Shown: positions 1-7,419, counted from the stretch's first letter. The stretch is 48,576 bases of DNA from an uncultured Bacteroidota bacterium (GCA_903889915.1 CAISZK010000270.1:1-48576), one strand, 5' to 3'. Program-made: numbers and translations. The notes: generated from the letters alone by a model not told the origin.

Positions 1-4
1 GGCA

Positions 5-126
5 ACCTTATTACCTTAGTAAAAGGCTGATAAATAGAAACATTTACCTTATTACCTTATTGCAAATTAATAAGATAATAAGGTTGGGTTCTCTAGTACA
101 TTATAATGTTACTAAGGTAATAAGGT
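5..126. repeat. Nested inverted repeats at window start
   Basis: Positions 5-22 (ACCTTATTACCTTAGTAA) are perfectly complementary to 109-126, an 18-bp inverted repeat. Inside it, 46-61 pairs with 69-84 with one mismatch. The motif ACCTTATTACCTTA occurs in both outer and inner arms, so alternative pairings are possible. No ORF of note lies inside. It could be a large hairpin or the end of a small mobile element cut by the window edge; the sequence alone does not decide. Confidence 0.7.
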
Positions 127-368
127 CTTTCTTTCCAGCACAAAAGAAATTAATCAAATTAATTAAACTGGTACAATAACGGGTACTCAATTTTTGATTT
201 AAGATTTCGTAAAACTTTTACATTTTAAATTTCTTGTTTTACATTTTACATTATTTTTGATTTGGTTGAATGTGTAATGATCAATGTTGAATCTGCTCCG
301 AAAAGTAAAAAATACAAAAATGCCGCTAAGTGAAACTTTCAAAATAACTTCCCCAAATTAAGTTCAGG

Positions 369-490
369 GCATCAATTGCAGTTGCTTTCTAGCAATATAT
401 GATAAAGTTTAGTTCCTTATCGCTTAGCATCATTCTTTGTAATTATGAGGCTAAAGCCAAATACTTTTTTTAACTGACTGCAATTGATGC
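369..490. repeat. Perfect 14-bp inverted repeat, 94-bp spacer
   Basis: GCATCAATTGCAGT at 369-382 is the exact reverse complement of 477-490. The spacer is AT-rich and non-coding. The arms sit in the otherwise gene-free 1-645 stretch upstream of the sigma-like gene. Candidate explanations are a structured RNA or a miniature element remnant; no transposase or recognisable RNA family is visible. Confidence 0.55.
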
Positions 491-608
491 TTTTATTTTG
501 AACTTTTTACTAAGACATTCTGCTAACCATGTAAGGGTTGAATGTGAACCAATTTTTTTTTGATTGAATAACGCAGGAATATTTGCATGGTTTTTGTGCA
601 GATCTTTC

Positions 609-616
609 TAAATTTG
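609..616 (+). promoter_or_regulatory. Candidate Bacteroidetes -7 element for the sigma-like gene
   Basis: TAAATTTG matches the Bacteroidetes -7 consensus TAnnTTTG and lies 30 bases before the ATG at 646. TTTG at 582-585 is a possible -33 box with slightly long spacing (23 bases). This is assigned by consensus match only. Confidence 0.4.
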
Positions 617-645
617 TATCTCTTTAAAACCTCTCATTTTTCCTT

Positions 646-1992
646 ATGATAAATACAGAAGTTCTTGATTATGTTTTCGACGGGCTGAATGATGCCAATA
701 ACAATGCTTTTGAAGCGGAGATGATGGCTGATGAGTTCCTCGCCGACGAGGTTGATGGCATCCTCGATTTTTGCATTATCAATAATGTGACAAGCAAAGA
801 AGAGTTTGAAGCGAAATGGGAGGGGCTGCAACCCTCACGCGACAAGCTTTTCAAAAAGATTTGGGATCATATTGAATACCTGAAAAAAAAAGATGAGCAC
901 ATAAGCCGTGATTTTCGCAGGTCAACGATTGCAGGTCTGAGCGCGAATGTTGAAGAATTTTCACCGGTAGAAGAAGCAACATTTGGTGAAGAATTAATCA
1001 GGGGTATTGAAGAAAAGCTTTCTTCCGCCGACCTCAAAGAGAAAGAGCTTGTGATGCGATATATCAGCGGCGACAACACTGTAGTGTTTTTCCTTCTTGA
1101 GCCTCATTCGCGGATAATCAAAGAAACATACAGAAAATTCCTCCATGATACGTACACTTCGGATGAAATAATCCAGGTGCTTGAAAAAGAACTTTCAAAA
1201 ACCCAAACAGGCGAGAGAAGAAGAAAATTTGTTTTTGAACATGGTGAAGTGAATGTGATACGGTCTCTCAAAAAACTGATCACTGATAAGGTTCCTGATA
1301 CGGGACTTATGCACATTTACTGCAATGAAACGCAAACGGGCAATGAAGCTATTGCTTTGCTGATCGAACGGCATCACTGTAAACTTAATCACTCGGTTGC
1401 GCATAAACTCTACGATTACCAGATAATACACATTGAAGCCGATGACATAATAGCCGATGTTACAATGTTGTTACTGGAAAAGGAACTTCATGAACGGCAT
1501 AAGGAGTTTTTTGAAAACAATAATATAAGACTAGATTTTCTGAAGATCATCTGTGGCAGAATGAAACAGAAAGCCATTGATTACCTAAGGAAGAAACGTT
1601 CTGCCGATAAATATGAGGAAAGTATTGCCGACAACCTGGAATTCCTGACAACTGAGATTGATATAAAGCAGATAGACTGCGAAAAATACATATTGCAGGA
1701 TCTGGATTTTCTTGAACAGCATCATCAGGACATACTGAACAAGTTGAATCCCCTGATAAAAATAGCAATCTTGCGGCTTTTGAAATGTCATAAATTCAAT
1801 AATGATGAATACAAAATATGTTGTATGCACTTCTTGGGCTTTAATCATGAGGAAATACATAAAATACTTGGGAGTACAGAAGAACTCAATCGTGAACTCA
1901 GCGACATTACCTACGAGAAAATAAAATTAATAAAAAAAGAGTTCCCAAAGATAATAAAGGATATGAGAAATCATCATCATGAGTTGTTGTAA
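646..1992 (+). CDS. Divergent sigma-70 family-like protein with N-terminal extension
   Basis: A 448-residue protein. Residues about 232-318 read like sigma-70 region 2: a helix with EADDIIADVTMLLLEK (compare AEDIVQEVF in ECF sigmas) followed by FLKIICGRMKQKAIDYLRKKR, the usual -10 recognition helix pattern ending in IDYLRK+R. Residues about 370-430 contain a region-4-like helix-turn-helix (YKICCMHFLGFNHEEIHKIL). The first 225 residues match nothing I know, so the protein is more than twice the usual ECF length of about 180-200. It may be an alternative sigma factor or a sigma-derived regulator; the match is by pattern and is divergent. The gene is monocistronic, with a long gap on both sides and a hairpin just downstream. 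The 646 start is the first ATG, 30 bases after a TAnnTTTG box. Confidence 0.6.
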   Translation: MINTEVLDYVFDGLNDANNNAFEAEMMADEFLADEVDGILDFCIINNVTSKEEFEAKWEGLQPSRDKLFKKIWDHIEYLKKKDEHISRDFRRSTIAGLSANVEEFSPVEEATFGEELIRGIEEKLSSADLKEKELVMRYISGDNTVVFFLLEPHSRIIKETYRKFLHDTYTSDEIIQVLEKELSKTQTGERRRKFVFEHGEVNVIRSLKKLITDKVPDTGLMHIYCNETQTGNEAIALLIERHHCKLNHSVAHKLYDYQIIHIEADDIIADVTMLLLEKELHERHKEFFENNNIRLDFLKIICGRMKQKAIDYLRKKRSADKYEESIADNLEFLTTEIDIKQIDCEKYILQDLDFLEQHHQDILNKLNPLIKIAILRLLKCHKFNNDEYKICCMHFLGFNHEEIHKILGSTEELNRELSDITYEKIKLIKKEFPKIIKDMRNHHHELL

Positions 1993-2016
1993 AGCAAAAT
2001 CCACAAATTTTTTTTA

Positions 2017-2093
2017 CCACATAGCATCATAGAAACATAGGTTTCATCCCGAAACTTCGGGATGAATTTCTATGTTCCTTATGTGTCTATGTG
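2017..2093. terminator. Large hairpin downstream of the sigma-like gene
   Basis: TTCATCCCGAA (2043-2053) and TTCGGGATGAA (2056-2066) form a perfect 11-bp stem with a two-base loop. The outer flanks (CACATAG... ATAGAAACATAG against CTATGTT... CTATGTG) extend the pairing to about 2017-2093. It lies 25 bases after the stop codon of the sigma-like gene and probably ends its transcript, although there is no uninterrupted T-tract. Confidence 0.5.
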
Positions 2094-2394
2094 TTTCAAA
2101 GTTAAAAAACGCTTAACTAATTGACATTTCTTTTTTGCAGGGTTTTTTTGCAATTTTTCTTCATTTCTATAAATCTTATTATTAGCTGTTTGTAAAAAAA
2201 ATAACAAATTAAATGTTAATTTTTCTGAGAATTGCCTTTCTCAAACGGTGAAGTAAGTGGAGAGCGGATCAAACCGGCTTTCTTTAATCAGTTTCGAGTT
2301 CAAAGTTTCGGGTTTCGAGTTATGCAACCCGTAACAACAAACAACAAACGACAAACAACTAACTTTTTTTAAAAACCTCACACTGTATAGGCAA
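2094..2394. other. Intergenic, low-complexity
   Basis: No gene was found here. The last 110 bases are low-complexity: repeats of the GTTTCGAGTT / CAAAGTTTCGGG type (about 2287-2325) followed by an AAC-rich run (CAACAAACAACAAACG). Similar C/A-rich runs lie before the prolyl oligopeptidase stop (19395-19440) and before 21724. Confidence 0.4.
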
Positions 2395-2396
2395 GT

Positions 2397-3140
2397 GTAT
2401 CATAGTATGAAAACAATGTTAAGGCAGATAGCCGGAATACCAGTGGGTTTGATATTCCTGCTTGCCATGATTCCCACAGTGGTTACACACCACATTTTAG
2501 TCGTTGCTAAGTGCCCACGCAACGTTGACAAGTTAATAACCGATGTTTACGCCATTCTTGAGGCGATGACTGATAACGCGTGGTTTCCCACGCCATCGCC
2601 AACTTTGGCATCGGTGAAGACTAAAAATGACGACCTTAAAGATGCCCAGGTCGCAGCCAAATCAAAGGCACCAGGCGGAGTTCAGGCCCGCAATGCTAAG
2701 AAAGCAATTATCATCAAAGCGGTTTATGCTTTGAGAGATTATTGCCAGTCAATTTGTGATGCCAATCCTGAATTAGCCGAAACGATCGCTTTGAGCGCTT
2801 TGTTCCATGTGAAGAAAGTTGCTATAAAACAAAAACGTACATTCCAGGTAAAACAATTGAATTCCGGTTCAGTGGAATTATCTTCAGGTGTCTTGGGGAA
2901 CCAAAGAGCACATGAATGGTGTATGTCGCTCAGTCCTGACGATCCGGGAAGCTGGTACGCTGCAATCATTCCTGCTACAACAAAAGCGATGACTGTTGTA
3001 GAAAACCTTAAGCCAGGAACAAAAGTTTATTTTCGTCATCGTATTATTACAAAAGATGGTCCTTCGGACTGGGACCAAACAATTAGTTTAATTGTTGTTT
3101 AAAACACGTAGGAAAAGTTTTTCTAAGGGTACTATGATAC
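2397..3140. repeat. 11-bp inverted repeat bracketing the FN3-like gene
   Basis: GTATCATAGTA at 2397-2407 is the exact reverse complement of TACTATGATAC at 3130-3140. The left arm overlaps the start codon of the FN3-like gene and the right arm lies 28 bases after its stop. A second imperfect stem (3103-3115 with 3151-3163, one mismatch) surrounds the right arm. The two arms could pair in the mRNA or mark ends of an inserted unit; no target duplication was recognised. Confidence 0.5.
2407..3102 (+). CDS. FN3-like C-terminal domain protein, hypothetical
   Basis: Begins at ATG 2407 (231 residues); a GTG at 2395 would add four residues. The C-terminal third, about residues 160-231 (EWCMSLSPDDPGSWYAA ... 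LKPGTKVYFRHRIITKDGPSDW), has the look of a fibronectin type III fold: LKPGTxYxFRxR and a final G-x-SxW strand. The middle is charged and helical (ARNAKKAIIIKAVYALRDYC). In Bacteroidota, FN3-tailed proteins of this general layout are common and of unknown function. Residues about 9-32 form a hydrophobic stretch (GIPVGLIFLLAMIPTVV), so a membrane anchor or uncleaved signal is possible; alternatively the true start is later. An 11-bp inverted repeat brackets the gene (2397-2407 and 3130-3140) and a strong terminator follows. Confidence 0.65.
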   Translation: MKTMLRQIAGIPVGLIFLLAMIPTVVTHHILVVAKCPRNVDKLITDVYAILEAMTDNAWFPTPSPTLASVKTKNDDLKDAQVAAKSKAPGGVQARNAKKAIIIKAVYALRDYCQSICDANPELAETIALSALFHVKKVAIKQKRTFQVKQLNSGSVELSSGVLGNQRAHEWCMSLSPDDPGSWYAAIIPATTKAMTVVENLKPGTKVYFRHRIITKDGPSDWDQTISLIVV

Positions 3141-3200
3141 CAATGAAGACTTTCCAACGTGTTAAACATCCGAGATTTAAGCCGGTTTGAAACACTCCAA

Positions 3201-3238
3201 ATGCCGTTCTGATGCAGATTTCAGGACGGCATTTTTTT
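3201..3238 (+). terminator. Rho-independent terminator
   Basis: ATGCCGTTCTGA (3201-3212) pairs with TCAGGACGGCAT (3221-3232) at 11 of 12 positions, with an 8-base loop and a run of seven T. It is about 100 bases after the FN3-like stop codon and is the clearest intrinsic terminator in the window. Confidence 0.85.
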
Positions 3239-3316
3239 ATGCCCCTACCAAATCCATACTTTCAATGAATAAATCAAAGACGATTTCCTGCCACTTTGCA
3301 AGATGATACATTTACT

Positions 3317-3499
3317 GTACCACGTGGTACAGTTAGTGTACCACGACAACCAGTCACTGTACCATGTGGTACAGTTAGTGTACCACGTCAACCAGTCACT
3401 GTACCATGAGGTAGAGTTAGTGTACCACGTCAACCAGTTACTGTACCATGTGGTACAGTTAGTGTACCATGACAACCAGTTATTCTACCATGTCCACCA
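3317..3499. repeat. 42-bp tandem repeat, four units plus a partial
   Basis: Units start at 3317, 3359, 3401 and 3443 and each splits into two related 21-bp halves: GTACCACGTGGTACAGTTAG(T) and GTACCACGACAACCAGTCAC(T). The first half begins with the 14-bp palindrome GTACCACGTGGTAC (later units read GTACCATGTGGTAC or a variant). A partial unit follows to about 3499. Because 21 is divisible by three, several frames stay open on both strands and give spurious repetitive peptides such as WYTNCTTWYS. I regard these as shadows, not genes. Confidence 0.85.
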
Positions 3500-3677
3500 A
3501 TAACATAAACCAGTGACTATAACTCATATCAGTTGAATAATCTCCTATTGAAATGAATTTTAATCCCAACTTATCACATAGTATTTCCCCAACAGTTGAT
3601 TTTCCTGTACCTGCATAACCCTTAAAGTAATTTTCTTTTTCAATCATTGCTGTTAAATTGTTGTTTTTATTGAACAA
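3480..3677 (-). pseudogene. Truncated P-loop kinase remnant
   Basis: A 65-residue frame starting at ATG 3677 (or 3647). Residues 20-48 read GYAGTGKSTVGEILCDKLGL followed by KFISIGDYS, the Walker A and early region of a small nucleotide, shikimate or dephospho-CoA kinase-like protein (GxxGxGKST). The family normally continues for another 130 or more residues, but this frame ends almost at once with residues encoded by the 42-bp tandem repeat. The most likely reading is that the gene was broken by or fused to the repeat and is not functional. Confidence 0.6.
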
Positions 3678-3703
3678 GATATTCGGAAATAACCAACACT
3701 AGC

Positions 3704-3776
3704 GGGATTGCAAATCCCCGGTTAAAAACCAAAGGATTACAAAGGCTATCGGGCGCACTGCAAATCCCGGCTGGCG
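3704..3776. repeat. R1 dispersed repeat, copy 1
   Basis: Contains GGGATTGCAAATCCCC (3704-3719, self-complementary), then GGATTACAAAGG and GCACTGCAAATCCCGGC. It belongs to the R1 family marked by GATTRCAAATCC and CGCAAATCCGG blocks that recurs at 4946, 7028, 8040, 8188 and 9019. It lies downstream of the HTH/alpha-CTD gene. Confidence 0.7.
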
Positions 3777-3840
3777 AAATCTGGTATGACGAACTCAATA
3801 ATCATCCTTCCTTAATTGAGTCCACTCCGATATGTCCTTT

Positions 3841-3937
3841 TTACCACAAAAACACGAAAACACCAAAATCTACGGAATTGTATTTTATTAAAAACTTGCA
3901 TTTTGTGTTTTTTTGTGTATTTGTGTTTTAGTGGTAA
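3841..3937. repeat. Imperfect inverted repeat after the HTH/alpha-CTD gene
   Basis: TTACCACAAAAACACGAAAA (from 3841) is nearly complementary to the stretch ending TTTGTGTTTTAGTGGTAA at 3937. It ends 12 bases below the stop codon of the minus-strand gene at 3950 and is probably its transcript end or a dispersed A/C-rich hairpin. Confidence 0.55.
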
Positions 3938-3949
3938 TTTTCACATTTA

Positions 3950-4834
3950 TTACTTTTCGGAGTAAACTCTTAATTCAAATCCATGTTTTTTCAAAAATTC
4001 TTTAACTTCAAGAAGTGAAATTTTACCAAAATTTCGGTATCTGATCAACTGTTCTTCTGAAAATGACAATAAGTCGGCAATAGTTTCAATACCGGCAGCC
4101 CTTAAGGCATTAAGACACCTTATACTAAGATTATAATCAACAATCCTTGTCTTTAGAAAATCAATATTTTCATCAGATCCTGATTTTGCTAATAATTGAT
4201 TAAATTGGTTGCATACGATATCATAATTGATTTTCAAATCTTCATATTTCTGCTGATAGCTATTTTCAACTTTCATTTGGCTAAACAGGTATCTTGTTTT
4301 TTGTAGCAACTTATCAGAGGCATGTTTAATAATTGTATTTACACGCGTCCGACTGGTATGAAGCAACCTGGCAATTTCAGCAATAGATTTACCTTCTGCA
4401 AAATGCATAAAGATGGCATCCCTTTCTCTGCCTGTAAAGATATCCACATTTTCAAAGAAACCAATAAACAGTTTTGCAAACTTAAACGGGTTTTTCCCTC
4501 TATAATAAAACAAGTTCAGCTCATGTTCCTTTTCAAGGACGGAATTTAAAAAGATTATTTTGCTACCCTGACCGTGAGCCAATTTATAATACGGGATTAT
4601 ATTCAGCTTTACAAGTGATTTGAGGGTGTTTTGGGAAATATGATACTTGCTGCAAACCTCAGGCATTGTGAGTGAACCTTCAGTCCTGAACTTTTCAATT
4701 AATTTCTGAAGTTTAGCATCACTGACCTCAACACCGTTGTCAATGAATCTTATCTTATTAATCAACGACACTTTTATTTGTCTTTCATCTTTCAAATGAA
4801 ATAAATTTTTTAATTCCTCAAGAGTGGTTATCAT
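3950..4834 (-). CDS. HTH regulator with RpoA-type C-terminal domain
   Basis: A 294-residue protein with three recognisable parts. Residues about 54-84 (LTMPEVCSKYHISQNTLKSL) look like a helix-turn-helix. Residues about 132-176 (FTGRERDAIFMHFAEGKSIA, then EIARLLHTSRTRVNTIIKHA) resemble sigma region 4 or a LuxR-type HTH. Residues about 231-290 (LSIRCLNALRAAGIETIADL, then LRYRNFG-like IRYRNFGKISLLEVKEFL) closely follow the RNA polymerase alpha-subunit C-terminal domain, where LSVRALNCLK and RNFGKKSLxEI are diagnostic. The alpha subunit's N-terminal dimerisation domain is absent, so this is not rpoA. The predicted role is a DNA-binding protein touching UP elements, activators or sigma; this is inferred from domains. 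It is a single gene, with R1 repeats on both flanks. Confidence 0.7.
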   Translation of the reverse strand: MITTLEELKNLFHLKDERQIKVSLINKIRFIDNGVEVSDAKLQKLIEKFRTEGSLTMPEVCSKYHISQNTLKSLVKLNIIPYYKLAHGQGSKIIFLNSVLEKEHELNLFYYRGKNPFKFAKLFIGFFENVDIFTGRERDAIFMHFAEGKSIAEIARLLHTSRTRVNTIIKHASDKLLQKTRYLFSQMKVENSYQQKYEDLKINYDIVCNQFNQLLAKSGSDENIDFLKTRIVDYNLSIRCLNALRAAGIETIADLLSFSEEQLIRYRNFGKISLLEVKEFLKKHGFELRVYSEK

Positions 4835-4890
4835 GGCTATTTGTTTTTGAATTGATTTGAAATTTTAGTTTTTCATGTATCTGGCTCCCT

Positions 4891-5030
4891 GTTGGTGCGC
4901 ATTTTTCCGATGCGTAACATTATTTCCGTGCACTACCATTGTTTGTCGGATTACAAATCCTTATATTAAAATGTGATCCGCAGGCTGGCGGACAAATCCG
5001 TCACAGCGGAGGCAATCGCAAGCGGCATCT
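4891..5030. repeat. R2 (partial) plus R1 repeat
   Basis: GTTGGTGCGCATTTTTCCGATGCGTAAC (4891-4918) is a shortened R2 copy, compared with 7543 and 9637. GGATTACAAATCC (4948-4960) begins an R1 copy that ends in CAGCGGAGGCAATCGC near 5020. It sits between the HTH/alpha-CTD gene and the 3' end of the zinc-ribbon gene. Confidence 0.7.
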
Positions 5031-5032
5031 AC

Positions 5033-6550
5033 TTATGTTTTATTATTCCTGCTGATTTTATAACATACCGGGCACCAGCGGTCATTAGAGTTTTCATAAA
5101 TCGCTTGCCATATATGACCTTCGCTGCATTGCCATTCTAATTTTGTCTTGGAATCATGATATTCTTCCGAGAGGCATTTACCCCCATGTTTTGCAGCTAT
5201 ATCATGCATATACTGAATGGTTTTTTTTATTCTGCCGGCACAATAAGGACACCAATTCCCGGATGTTATGGCATTGGATCTGGTTTTCCACACGTGGCCT
5301 TCACTACATTGCCATTCTAATTTTTGTTTGTTGGTGGTATATTCTGATGAAAGACATTTACCTCCTTTTTTTGCAGCCATTTCCTGCATATCCTGAATTG
5401 TTTTTCGCATTTTACCTGCACAATAAGGACACCATGTTTTATTGTTAGAGATGCTTCCTCCACTCGCTTCCCATTGATGACCATTTTTACACTCCCATAA
5501 TAATGGTAATTCACTATTGATATAAACTGTTGATAATAATTTCCCTCCTCTTTCTGCTGCAATTTTCCTGTATATTTCAATATCCTTTCTTTGCTTTGCC
5601 GACCTTGATTCATTTCCACAAACAGGACACCAGTTTCTCTTTAGAACACTATCAGGGGTTGCCTTCCAGATGTGACCTTTACTACATTTCCATACCAGTT
5701 TTGTTTTGGTATTTACAATTTCTGTTGAAAGGCAATATCCTCCTTTTTTTGCTGCAATTTCATGCATGTCGTGAATGGTCTTTCGGACTGTACCGTAGCA
5801 ATAAGGGCACCATGATTTATTGATTTTTATTGAACCGGGAGTACAATACCACTGATGTCCCTCGCGGCATTGCCACAATAGTTTAGTCTTATTTGTGACT
5901 TTTTTGTTCTCATTTATCAGTAGCTTACCCCCACGTTCTTCTGCTATTTTATGATATACGCCTATGTCGAGTGTGATTTTTTCCGCGCCTCTTTCTTTAC
6001 CACATTTTGGGCACCAACGACCTTGATGTATTACTTTGTAAGGTTCTATTTCCCATTCGTGACCTTTGCTGCATTGCCATTTCAACTTTGTTGTTGAATT
6101 AATAAATTTTTCAGAAAGAAGCTTGCCTCCCCTGCTTGCAGCTATCGCCTGCACTTCTTCAAGTGTATGATGCATGCCAACGCAATGAGGACACCATGAT
6201 TTATTGTTTTTAATAGAACTACCTGTTGTTTCCCATTGATGACCTTTAGCGCATTCCCATAGCATTTTTGTTTTTCCATTAATATATTGTTCAGTTAAAA
6301 GCCTGCCTCCTCTTCCTTGTGCAATTTCTTTCAGTTCTTTCAGATACTCATCCTTTGTCAATTGAGCTTTTGCACAAACAGGGCACCAGGCGCCCTGTTT
6401 GATAAAGCGCCAGGGCAATTCCCACACATGCCCTTTTTCGCACATCCACATCAGCCGGCAGATGTCGTCCCAATATTCTTTGCTAAGGCATTTGCCGCCG
6501 TGTTGTGCGGCGTGTTGCTGCATGTTTTCGATGGTAGGTACAGAAGGCAT
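5033..6550 (-). CDS. Protein of eight treble-clef zinc-ribbon repeats
   Basis: A 505-residue protein built almost entirely of eight units of about 60 residues. Each unit has AA..GGKxLS..Y then L.W.C..GH.W....S+....WCP.C. The paired knuckles are W-x-C-x-x-GH-x-W and WCPxC, so each unit can bind one zinc through Cys, His, Cys and Cys. This matches the probable zinc-ribbon / DUF4379 class (PF14311), often found in phage-linked, plasmid or accessory regions and thought to bind nucleic acid. All eight units keep the four ligands, arguing that the gene is intact. No signal peptide or catalytic domain is visible. The function is unknown; a role as a nucleic-acid-binding scaffold or homing-endonuclease-like DNA-binding part is inference. 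Confidence 0.75.
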   Translation of the reverse strand: MPSVPTIENMQQHAAQHGGKCLSKEYWDDICRLMWMCEKGHVWELPWRFIKQGAWCPVCAKAQLTKDEYLKELKEIAQGRGGRLLTEQYINGKTKMLWECAKGHQWETTGSSIKNNKSWCPHCVGMHHTLEEVQAIAASRGGKLLSEKFINSTTKLKWQCSKGHEWEIEPYKVIHQGRWCPKCGKERGAEKITLDIGVYHKIAEERGGKLLINENKKVTNKTKLLWQCREGHQWYCTPGSIKINKSWCPYCYGTVRKTIHDMHEIAAKKGGYCLSTEIVNTKTKLVWKCSKGHIWKATPDSVLKRNWCPVCGNESRSAKQRKDIEIYRKIAAERGGKLLSTVYINSELPLLWECKNGHQWEASGGSISNNKTWCPYCAGKMRKTIQDMQEMAAKKGGKCLSSEYTTNKQKLEWQCSEGHVWKTRSNAITSGNWCPYCAGRIKKTIQYMHDIAAKHGGKCLSEEYHDSKTKLEWQCSEGHIWQAIYENSNDRWCPVCYKISRNNKT

Positions 6551-6592
6551 GGATGTTAAAAAATTTGAGGGAATAAAATTACTAAATAAAAT

Positions 6593-6973
6593 TTATTTAA
6601 CACCCGAAAAACACCAGTCGCTCCAGTTCAGGTCATCAAAATTGAATGGCTCACTCCAGGGTAATGCTTCGGTAACTTTCCATAACAAATCGGGGTTTGC
6701 TTTTATCCTTGCCAGATCATCATAATCATGCAACTGAATTTTCCCAAACTGTAAGCCATCAATTGGAATATTCAAAGTGACTGTTCGCCCCATAATGTTG
6801 GGTTTGTTTTTTGCCCCTTCGCCTGCCTGGAATTCCGGAGTTTGCCCCTTCACTTCAATATGAAGGTGGGCAGGCTCCCATACAATACCCCCATCATAAG
6901 AGCACTGCAATCCAACCAAGGTTCTTTTTGCTAAACGAACCCCGACATTTGGTTTTTTGTTTTTTTTATCCAT
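6593..6973 (-). CDS. Hypothetical protein, 126 residues
   Basis: I do not recognise this protein. It starts MDKKNKKPNVGVRLAKRTLV at ATG 6973 and has a basic N-terminus, a likely beta-rich middle (VTLNIPIDGLQFGKIQLHDYDDL) and a Trp-rich end (FNFDDLNWSDWCFSG). No signal peptide or membrane segment is present. It is followed by the zinc-ribbon gene 42 bases on, the only junction in the array without a repeat, so these two may be co-transcribed. Its upstream flank (6974-7028) closely resembles that at 8132-8188. Confidence 0.55.
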   Translation of the reverse strand: MDKKNKKPNVGVRLAKRTLVGLQCSYDGGIVWEPAHLHIEVKGQTPEFQAGEGAKNKPNIMGRTVTLNIPIDGLQFGKIQLHDYDDLARIKANPDLLWKVTEALPWSEPFNFDDLNWSDWCFSGVK

Positions 6974-7028
6974 TGTTGATGTTTTTTAATTTTTGTTTAA
7001 AAGTGGCAAATTGCTGTTTTTTTTAAGA
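6974..7028. repeat. R5 upstream-flank repeat, copy 1
   Basis: The pattern GTTGATGTTTTTTAATT, then GTTTAAAAGTGGCAAATTGC and TGTTTTTTTT, matches 8132-8188 (GTTGATGTTTTTAATTAATG, then GTTAAAAGTTGCACAATGCT). In both places it links the start codon of a minus-strand gene to an R1 repeat, so the repeated unit is R1 plus a 55-bp leader. Confidence 0.6.
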
Positions 7029-7102
7029 GATTACAAATCCTTGCGGACGGCGCAAATCCGGCGCGACGGAGCCATCGGAGTGCTGCTAATCCTGACACGC
7101 GG
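7028..7102. repeat. R1 dispersed repeat, copy 3
   Basis: AGATTACAAATCCTTGCGGA followed by CGGCGCAAATCCGGCGCGAC and GGAGCC. The first 45 bases are nearly identical to 8218-8263 (GGATTACAAATCCTTGCGGA, then CGGCGCAAATCCGG). It lies 17 bases below the stop codon of the 7120-7419 gene. Confidence 0.75.
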
Positions 7103-7119
7103 AAAATTTAAATTCAAAA

Positions 7120-7419
7120 TCACTTCTGCTTTTTAGCTTTAGCAGGTATGAATGTAATTTTTAATTCGCCCCATTTTGGCACACCGCTCAATGCTATATC
7201 TATTGTGTTTTCTTTTTCTATTGCTGTAAAAAAGAGATTATCATTTTTTGCCACATCTTTTCCTTCAAAAAGATAGGTCTTTACAAATTTCTTGCTTTCA
7301 TGTTTAATCATTAGGTGTAAAACGTCATCAGAGGTAATGCCCTTTGTACTTATCTTGTATTTGGCGTTTTCTCCTCTTGTAGATGGCCTGATGGTTCTTG
7401 TTTTAAAAATTATTGACAT
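7120..7419 (-). CDS. Hypothetical protein, 99 residues
   Basis: I do not recognise this family. The predicted protein is lysine-rich and beta-patterned (FKTRTIRPSTRGENAKYKIS ... WGELKITFIPAKAKKQK) with no signal peptide, cysteine cluster or membrane helix. It starts at ATG 7419. Repeats lie on both sides (R1 below, R3 above). Codon use and a clean frame support a real gene, but nothing shows its function. Confidence 0.5.
   Translation of the reverse strand: MSIIFKTRTIRPSTRGENAKYKISTKGITSDDVLHLMIKHESKKFVKTYLFEGKDVAKNDNLFFTAIEKENTIDIALSGVPKWGELKITFIPAKAKKQK

Noticed and set aside
3300-3500. 42-bp repeats as a CRISPR array
   Set aside because: Units are directly contiguous with no unique spacers, and no cas genes are nearby.
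3245-3503. Repetitive open frames on both strands over the 42-bp array (WYTN.. and LYHVVQ.. peptides)
   Set aside because: They arise because the 21/42-bp period is divisible by three and the units lack stops in several frames; no start context, no homologous pattern, and different frames are equally open.
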